This document shows, in pieces, positions 13,148 to 18,378 of a stretch of 18,378 nucleotides of DNA. The DNA comes from an uncultured Roseburia sp. (lineage in GTDB: Bacteria > Bacillota > Clostridia > Lachnospirales > Lachnospiraceae): the NCBI GenBank assembly GCA_910587865.1, contig CAJUNX010000061.1, positions 1 to 18,378 on the forward strand. Direction: 5' to 3'. The notes below the pieces were generated by a model. That model made no database searches. It was not told the DNA's origin and saw only the letters and a list, made by a program, of their open reading frames with translations. Both the position numbers and the translations under genes were made by a program. Position 1 is the first letter of the stretch. Every line of letters begins with the position of its first letter.

Positions 13148-13927
13148 ATGGTGAAGATTGCGGTGTGTTTTAAAATTGTGCCGGATTACGAGGAGATCCC
13201 GGTTCTGGACTGGCAGAAGGGAGAGATCCCGGATACGACGTACTGTAAAAAGATGTACAGCTGCTTTGATGAGGCTGCGCTGGAGATGGGGCTGCGCTTA
13301 AAGGACATGCTCACGGAAAAAGGAGAGACGGTCCGCACCACCGCGGTGACAACCGGGCCGCGGCAGGCGACGCTGCTGACCGGCCTTTATGCGGCGGGAT
13401 ATGACAGGGTGGTCTGCATCGAGGGGGAAGACGGTGCGGGTGATCCGGCGGGGACGGCGCGGGAGCTGGCAGCGTATTTCATCGAAGAGCCGGCGGATCT
13501 GATTCTGACCGGGCGTCAGGCCGGCGGATGGGACAGCGGGACGGTTCCGGCATACCTGGCCGCCGCATTGTCCATGCCCTGGCTGCCCGAGGTCGTCTGT
13601 ATGGTTCCCGGGGAGATGAAAAGACTTACGTTTGTAGCGGACTGCGAGAGCGAGACGGAGCGGGAGAGGATTCTGATTCACGCGCCCGCGGTGCTTTCGA
13701 TCGGAAATGCAGACGTGTCATACCTGTGGATGTTTTCGCTGAAGGCGCGCCTGGAGGCGAGAAAAAAAGAGATTGTTTCGCGCACGGCAAAACCGGCGCC
13801 CGGCGGTGCGCCGCACATCGTGTATGTCCCGAGAAAAAAAGAGACGTCGTGTACCATGATGGAGGGAACAATCGAAGAACAGGCCAGGGCGCTGCACGGG
13901 CTGGTGCGGGAAGGCAGGGACGGATGA
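13148..13927 (+). CDS. etfB: Electron transfer flavoprotein beta subunit
   Basis: The start at ATG 13148 (MVKIAVCFKIVPD) matches the family N-terminus; GTG codons at 13139 and 13142 are in frame but sit in the putative ribosome site GGTGG. It is 259 residues, the usual size. Family segments seen: VCFKIVPDYEEIPV, RTTAVTTGPRQATLLTGLYAAGYDRVVCI and LILTGRQAGGWDSGTVPAYLAAALSMPWLPEVV. The last is the AMP/FAD-binding loop, here GGWDSGTV where many homologues have DGDTGQV. With EtfA it forms a cytoplasmic heterodimer that shuttles electrons from the acyl-CoA dehydrogenase encoded next. The stop overlaps the etfA start (TGATG), a sign of coupling for a 1:1 complex. Confidence 0.9.
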   Translation: MVKIAVCFKIVPDYEEIPVLDWQKGEIPDTTYCKKMYSCFDEAALEMGLRLKDMLTEKGETVRTTAVTTGPRQATLLTGLYAAGYDRVVCIEGEDGAGDPAGTARELAAYFIEEPADLILTGRQAGGWDSGTVPAYLAAALSMPWLPEVVCMVPGEMKRLTFVADCESETERERILIHAPAVLSIGNADVSYLWMFSLKARLEARKKEIVSRTAKPAPGGAPHIVYVPRKKETSCTMMEGTIEEQARALHGLVREGRDG

Positions 13928-15141
13928 TGAGAGGGATTCTGATATGGAGCGGGGAGGCGGATGCCGCGAAAGTGACGGGACGGGCGGCATCGTTTGTAAA
14001 AGAAACGGAGACGGTGAGGCAGGGATATTTTACGGAGCTTCTGTGCGTCCGGGCGGGGAAATACGACCGCGCGGAGGCGGAAAAGGCGGGAAACCTGGCG
14101 GATGTGCTGCAGGCATTTTGCAGGCCGGGCTGCGCCGTGATCCCGGAGCTTTGGGAGATCCCGGAGCATTTTGGCGTCCAGGCACAGTGTGACGCGCTTC
14201 TGCGGTATCTTGAGGAAGCGGGGGAGGGCGTTCTGGTGTTTTACGGAAATCTGCCGGGGAGACTGCTCGGGACGCTTGCCGCGGCCCGGCAGAAAAAGGC
14301 GTGTATCGTGAACGCGGAGCGCGTGAGAGGCCGGCAGGAAACGGACGGATGCGTGTTCTGCGCGGAGCGGAAGGTCTGCAGCGGGCATCTGGGCTGTCAG
14401 GTCGGATTCGTGCCAAAGGAAACCGTGATCGTGCTCGCACCGGAGGGGGAAGAGCAGCCATTGCCGCGGTCCGGCGCGGGAGCCGGAGCCAAAGAGCATC
14501 CGCAGCCACGGTCCGGCGCGGGAGCTGAGCCATTACCGTCCGGGGAGTGGCAGGAATCCGCCGAAAGAAAAGAGCTGTCGTCCGGCGCGGGAGCCGGGCC
14601 CAAAGAGCAGCCATTGCCGCCGTCCGGCGCGGGAGCGGTCCCACAGATGCCGGGGATGGGGCCGGATGCAGTCAGGATCCGGGAGTGGAAGCCGTGCGGG
14701 GACGAGGATCCGGACGGTGCGATCCGGACGATAGAGCACACCAGAAAGGAATCGGGCGCGGAACTTCAGTCGGCGCAGGTCGTGTTTGTCGGCGGGCGGG
14801 GGCTGCGCTCGGCGGAAAATTTCCGGCGGCTCTGTGCGCTCGCAGAAAAGATGGGAGCGGCCTGCGGCTGCACCAGACCCGTGGCAATGGCGGGCTGGAC
14901 GGATTTCTCCCGCGTGGTCGGGATCTCCGGCAGCAGTCTCCATGCGAAGGTCTGCGTCACGTTCGGGGTTTCCGGCTCTGCGGCGTTTCTCTGCGGGACG
15001 GAGCAGGTCGGACGCCTTGTGGCGGTCAGCAACGACAAAAACGCCCCCATTTTCTTAAGTGCAGACACCGGAATCCTGGGGGACTGCATGAGTATTGTGG
15101 AGGCGCTGGAGAAAGGGGAGGAAGAGGGATGGCATATCTGA
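13927..15141 (+). CDS. etfA: Electron transfer flavoprotein alpha subunit with expanded repeat linker
   Basis: It starts at ATG 13927 overlapping the etfB stop; ATG 13924 is an equally possible in-frame alternative. It has 404 residues, long for a simple EtfA. Residues 1-170 are the N-terminal domain. About 176-241 is a Gly/Ala/Pro/Glu-rich linker built from repeats with core SGAGA. The C-terminal FAD domain follows: VVFVGGRGLRSAENFRRLCALAEKMGAACGCTRPVAMAGW (usually S-R-P), VVGISGSSLHAKV (usually GQTG), FGVSGSAAFLCG (the usual GISGAIQH His is Phe here) and NDKNAPIFLSADTGILGD. The deviations suggest a divergent ETF subgroup. Its stop lies 10 bases inside the next gene, so translation is coupled. 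Confidence 0.9.
   Translation: MRGILIWSGEADAAKVTGRAASFVKETETVRQGYFTELLCVRAGKYDRAEAEKAGNLADVLQAFCRPGCAVIPELWEIPEHFGVQAQCDALLRYLEEAGEGVLVFYGNLPGRLLGTLAAARQKKACIVNAERVRGRQETDGCVFCAERKVCSGHLGCQVGFVPKETVIVLAPEGEEQPLPRSGAGAGAKEHPQPRSGAGAEPLPSGEWQESAERKELSSGAGAGPKEQPLPPSGAGAVPQMPGMGPDAVRIREWKPCGDEDPDGAIRTIEHTRKESGAELQSAQVVFVGGRGLRSAENFRRLCALAEKMGAACGCTRPVAMAGWTDFSRVVGISGSSLHAKVCVTFGVSGSAAFLCGTEQVGRLVAVSNDKNAPIFLSADTGILGDCMSIVEALEKGEEEGWHI
14470..14636 (+). repeat. 42/69-bp imperfect repeats in the EtfA interdomain linker
   Basis: The 14-base core TCCGGCGCGGGAGC occurs at 14470, 14512, 14581 and 14623, giving spacings of 42, 69 and 42 bases, all multiples of three. The protein pattern is SGAGA(G)(A/P)KE(H/Q)PQP/PLP. 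The blocks GAGCAGCCATTGCCGC at 14452 and 14606 extend the similarity, so the array looks like a duplicated 42-bp doublet. Confidence 0.88.
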
Positions 15142-16268
15142 TATCAGAAGAAGGAAGGGAGCTGCTTTCTGATGTGAAGCGGTTTTGTGAGTCACGGATG
15201 AAAACACAGTGCAGGAGCTGGGACGAGACGGGCGAGTGGCCGGCGGAGTGTATCGAAGCGGCGATGGAACTGGGGTATCACACGTTTGACATCCCGGAGG
15301 AATTCGGAGGTCCCGGCATTTCCCGCGTCGATACGGCGGCTCTCATGGAAGAGATCGCGATGGCGGACGCCGGATTTGCGGTGACGCTCTCCGCGAGCGG
15401 TCTCGGTCTCCGGCCCGTGCTGCTTGCGGGGAGCCGGGAGCAGAAGGAACACTGCTGCGGCAGGATCCTTGACGGCGGGCTCGCCGCATTCTGCATGACC
15501 GAACCGCAGGCCGGGTCCGACGCCGCAGCAGGGACGGCCACGGCGGTAAAAGAGGACAGCTTTTATGTGTTAAACGGGACAAAATGTTTTATCACCAACG
15601 GCTCGAAGGCATCGTTTTACACCGTGACGGCAAAGACGGACCAGAATGCGGGCGCTGCGGGGATTTCCATGTTTCTGGTGGACGCGGATACGCCCGGCGT
15701 GAAAACCGGGACATCGGAAAATAAGATGGGAATCCGCAGCTCGGACACCTGCGAGGTGGTGTTTGAGGACTGCCGGATCCCGGAGGAAAACCGGATCGGA
15801 GCCGAAGGGGAGGGATTTTCCATCGCGATGCGAACGCTCGACGAGGGGCGCGCCTGGATGGCCTGTATCGCGGCGGGGATCGCACAGCGCGGGATCGACG
15901 AGGCCGTCGCCTACGGAAAAGTAAGACGCCAGTTCGGACATCCGCTGGTGCGTCAGCAGGCGCTGCGTCATAAGCTGGCGGATATGGCGGTGAAAACGGA
16001 GACGGCGCGGCAGATGACGGCTCACGCGCTCACGAGGCTTGACCTGGGGGAGGACTGCCGCGCGGAGGCCGCGATCGCGAAGTGCTATGCGTCGGATATT
16101 GCGATGGAGGTGGCTTCCGAGGCGATTCAGATCTTCGGAGGCTGCGGGTACAGCAGGGAATATCCGGTGGAAAAGCTGCTCCGGGACGCCAAAATTTTTC
16201 AGATTTTCGAGGGGACGAACGAGATCTTAAGAACCGTGATCGCGGGGCGGGTGATCGGGGAGAAGTAA
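15129..16268 (+). CDS. Acyl-CoA dehydrogenase
   Basis: The 379-residue protein starts at the ATG at 15129, overlapping the end of etfA by 13 bases and preceded by GGGGAGGAAGAGGG. It has the standard acyl-CoA dehydrogenase architecture: N-terminal helical domain, FCMTEPQAGSD (FAD and substrate contact), NGTKCFITNG, then the C-terminal helical domain with GRAWMACIAAGIAQRGIDEAVAYGKVRRQFG, IFGGCGYSREYPVEKLLRDAKI and QIFEGTNEI. Glu361 in FEGTNEI is the catalytic base at the position used by short-chain and butyryl-CoA dehydrogenases. It oxidises an acyl-CoA or, with an energy-coupling ETF, reduces an enoyl-CoA; the acyl chain specificity cannot be read from the sequence. Order etfB-etfA-acd differs from the common bcd-etfB-etfA. 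Confidence 0.93.
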   Translation: MAYLISEEGRELLSDVKRFCESRMKTQCRSWDETGEWPAECIEAAMELGYHTFDIPEEFGGPGISRVDTAALMEEIAMADAGFAVTLSASGLGLRPVLLAGSREQKEHCCGRILDGGLAAFCMTEPQAGSDAAAGTATAVKEDSFYVLNGTKCFITNGSKASFYTVTAKTDQNAGAAGISMFLVDADTPGVKTGTSENKMGIRSSDTCEVVFEDCRIPEENRIGAEGEGFSIAMRTLDEGRAWMACIAAGIAQRGIDEAVAYGKVRRQFGHPLVRQQALRHKLADMAVKTETARQMTAHALTRLDLGEDCRAEAAIAKCYASDIAMEVASEAIQIFGGCGYSREYPVEKLLRDAKIFQIFEGTNEILRTVIAGRVIGEK

Positions 16269-16293
16269 GACGCTTCAAACAGGAAAATAATCA

Positions 16294-16322
16294 TTTCCTC
16301 TGATTCATTTATCGTGTATAAT
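16294..16322 (+). promoter_or_regulatory. Candidate promoter for the HelD-like gene
   Basis: A perfect TATAAT (16317-16322) lies 40 bases before the start codon in an AT-rich gap. The best-spaced -35 (TTTCCT at 16294-16299) is poor. A small hairpin (AGGAAA 16281-16286 with TTTCCT 16294-16299) may be a weak acd terminator. Confidence 0.45.
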
Positions 16323-16361
16323 AAAAAGATAGGACGCAGTAAAACCGGAATGGAGAATCAG

Positions 16362-18378
16362 ATGAAAAAAGAACGTTCACACCGTCCCGTATGGGGCGTA
16401 AGCAGGGAAGAAGAAGAGCAGCAGCTAAAGCAGATCATCGGAGTGGCGCAGCAGAACCTGGAGCGGACAGAGAGCGATATCAGGGCTCTTACAGGGGAGC
16501 TCTACGATCTGATGGAAACCTACGGGCCGAAGGATAAGGAAGCGCTGTTTCTGCTGCACAACACGCAGTCCCGGCTGCAGGAAGAAAAGCACGATCTGCT
16601 GCGGAAACAGAAGGCACGGAAAAAACCGTACTTCGGCCGGATCGATATAAAAGATGCGAAGCTTCCCTATGAGGAATCCTATTACGTGGGACGGGTCGGG
16701 ATCCGGGAGCAGGGCGGGGAGCCGCTTGTGATCGACTGGCGCGCTCCGGCGGCCTCTGTTTATTACGAGGGAGCCACGGGGCCGTGCCGGTATGTGGTGA
16801 AGGACGAGGGGGTCTGTGAAGTCGATTTGAGACGGAAACGCACGTATGAGATCGAGGATGACCGGCTGAAGGACTGTTACGACTCGGACGTGGTGGCGAA
16901 TGACGAGCTTCTGACCCAGTATCTGGCGAAAAACAAAGGGGCGGTCTTGGGTGAGATCATCGCGACGATTCAGAAGGAGCAGAATGAGCTGATCCGCCGT
17001 TCGCCGCGGACAAACCTGATCGTCCAGGGCGTCGCGGGTTCGGGAAAGACGACGGTTGCGATGCACCGCATTTCCTATATCCTGTACAACTACGGGGAGG
17101 AATTCCACCCGGAGGATTTTTACATCATCGGGAGCAACCGCATTCTGCTGCATTATATCACCGGAGTGCTGCCGGATCTGGATGTGTACGGAGTCTCACA
17201 GATGACGATGGAGCAGATGTTTGTGCAGATTCTCTGGGAGGAATGGGACGACTCCCGCCACACGGTCCGCCCGGTGGAAAAAATGAATGACGATGCCTGC
17301 AGAAAGGGCGGCTACGACTGGTTTCTGGATCTGGAAGCATTCTGTGCTGCGTACGAAAATCAGAGGATTCCGCAGGAGGGGGTGCGCATGGAGGAGACGG
17401 ATGTCCTTCTCCTCGATACAGACACGATTCGGAATTATATGGAGCAGAACCGGCGGACCTCCATGGCAAATAAGATCGGCATGTTAAATGAGATGCTGCT
17501 TGCGCGGCTGGAAAATGAGCTGACGGGAAAATATATTTCGTATCCTGCGGACAAAAAAAAGGAGCTGCGGCGCAGATACCGGTACTGGTTCGGAAGGGAG
17601 GATAAGACCCCTTCTGTTTTTGATATTTACCGGGACTTTCTCACGGCACAGGCCGCGGCCGGAAAAAAAGTTGCGGCAAATGAAACGTCATTTGACGTGT
17701 ATGATCTGGCGGCGCTGGCCTATCTCTCCAAACGCATCCGGGAGATCGAGCCGGTGCATGAGGCGAGTCATGTGATCATTGATGAAGCGCAGGATTTCGG
17801 GATGACGGCCTACGGGGCGCTCGTCTACTGCCTGAAGGGCTGTACCTACACGATCATGGGGGATGTGTCGCAGAATATTCATTACGGATACGGGTTAAAC
17901 GGCTGGAAGGAGCTCAGGGATCTGGTCTTAACGGGTCCGTTTGACGGCTTCGGCCTGCTGAAAAAAAGCTATCGGAATACCGTGGAAATCTCGGAATTTG
18001 CGACGGAAATCCTGCGGCACGGCAGCTTCCCGATCTATCCGGTCGAGCCGGTCTGCCGCCACGGAAACGCTGTCCGGGTGACGGCATGCGAAGGGGAGGA
18101 TGGGCTTTTGTCGGAGACGGTGCACACGATCGAAGGGTGGCAGAAGGACGGGCGGGAAACGATTGCCGTGATCTGCCGCGATGCGAAGGAGGCCGCGGAA
18201 GTAAGCAACGGACTTTCCCGCTTTCTCACCCTCGCGGACAGCGATCTGGAGACGGCGGAATTCGGGAAAGGCATCATGGTACTCCCGATCGAGTACACGA
18301 AGGGACTGGAATTTGATGCCGTGGTCCTTTTTGATCCGTCCATGACCTCCTACCCGCCCGGGGATGCCTGTGTGAAGC
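16362..18378 (+). CDS. helD: HelD-like UvrD/Rep superfamily 1 helicase, 3' end beyond the window
   Basis: The frame is open from ATG 16362 (GGAG 6 bases upstream) to the window edge, 672 codons of an expected 700-plus. The N-terminus is a charged coiled-coil (SREEEEQQLKQIIGVAQQNLERTESDIRALT), as in HelD proteins where this arm enters RNA polymerase. It is followed by YYVGRVGIREQGGEPLVIDWRAPAASVYYE, a diagnostic HelD segment. Walker A GVAGSGKTT is at residues 223-231, and Walker B VIIDEAQDFG at 471-480 (Asp474, Glu475). HelD uses ATP to clear or recycle stalled RNA polymerase. It is monocistronic here with its own promoter and is not functionally tied to the upstream etf operon. Sure of family, less of the exact subgroup. 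Confidence 0.9.
   Translation, partial: MKKERSHRPVWGVSREEEEQQLKQIIGVAQQNLERTESDIRALTGELYDLMETYGPKDKEALFLLHNTQSRLQEEKHDLLRKQKARKKPYFGRIDIKDAKLPYEESYYVGRVGIREQGGEPLVIDWRAPAASVYYEGATGPCRYVVKDEGVCEVDLRRKRTYEIEDDRLKDCYDSDVVANDELLTQYLAKNKGAVLGEIIATIQKEQNELIRRSPRTNLIVQGVAGSGKTTVAMHRISYILYNYGEEFHPEDFYIIGSNRILLHYITGVLPDLDVYGVSQMTMEQMFVQILWEEWDDSRHTVRPVEKMNDDACRKGGYDWFLDLEAFCAAYENQRIPQEGVRMEETDVLLLDTDTIRNYMEQNRRTSMANKIGMLNEMLLARLENELTGKYISYPADKKKELRRRYRYWFGREDKTPSVFDIYRDFLTAQAAAGKKVAANETSFDVYDLAALAYLSKRIREIEPVHEASHVIIDEAQDFGMTAYGALVYCLKGCTYTIMGDVSQNIHYGYGLNGWKELRDLVLTGPFDGFGLLKKSYRNTVEISEFATEILRHGSFPIYPVEPVCRHGNAVRVTACEGEDGLLSETVHTIEGWQKDGRETIAVICRDAKEAAEVSNGLSRFLTLADSDLETAEFGKGIMVLPIEYTKGLEFDAVVLFDPSMTSYPPGDACVK

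Overview
The window looks like a chromosomal segment of a GC-rich anaerobic Firmicute, probably Clostridia and perhaps Lachnospiraceae. The protein style, the LytTR/DUF3021 pair, the HelD-type helicase and the fused tetrapyrrole enzymes all point that way. The genus cannot be fixed from the sequence. All convincing genes are on the + strand.

Region 1 (1-4310): the end of a von Willebrand A protein, a terminator, then two fusion genes for uroporphyrinogen/sirohydrochlorin synthesis. These are SirC-HemC (precorrin-2 dehydrogenase + porphobilinogen deaminase) and CobA-HemD (uroporphyrinogen III methyltransferase + synthase). Region 2 (4311-6381): a hemerythrin-like O2/redox protein with its own promoter, then a LytTR regulator and its DUF3021 membrane partner. 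Region 3 (6382-9492): a GNAT acetyltransferase, then hemB and hemL, apparently one operon. HemL, HemB, HemC, HemD, CobA and SirC together cover glutamate-1-semialdehyde to sirohydrochlorin. Glutamyl-tRNA reductase (hemA), hemE and a chelatase are absent from the window, so the cluster most likely feeds cobalamin or siroheme rather than protoheme.

Region 4 (9493-13147): a YhfZ-family GntR-type regulator, then an AT-rich control region with a near-consensus promoter and two operator-like inverted repeats of identical geometry. A truncated FGGY-kinase start, an intact alkyl-DHAP-synthase-like FAD oxidase, a probable transporter remnant and a structured 74-bp inverted-repeat element follow. This looks like a sugar or polyol catabolic operon that has lost its flanking genes. 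Region 5 (13148-16268): etfB, etfA and an acyl-CoA dehydrogenase, tightly overlapping. Region 6: a HelD-like helicase running off the window.

The most unusual signal is a set of nearly identical, GC-rich tandem repeats. Four lie in frame inside linkers or domain edges of conserved enzymes: 69 bp in SirC-HemC, 69 bp and 66 bp in CobA-HemD, and 42/69 bp in EtfA. A fifth (73 bp, three copies) covers the end of the GNAT gene and the hemB leader. Some share short sequence blocks. They look like recent duplications that change linker or leader length in housekeeping genes.
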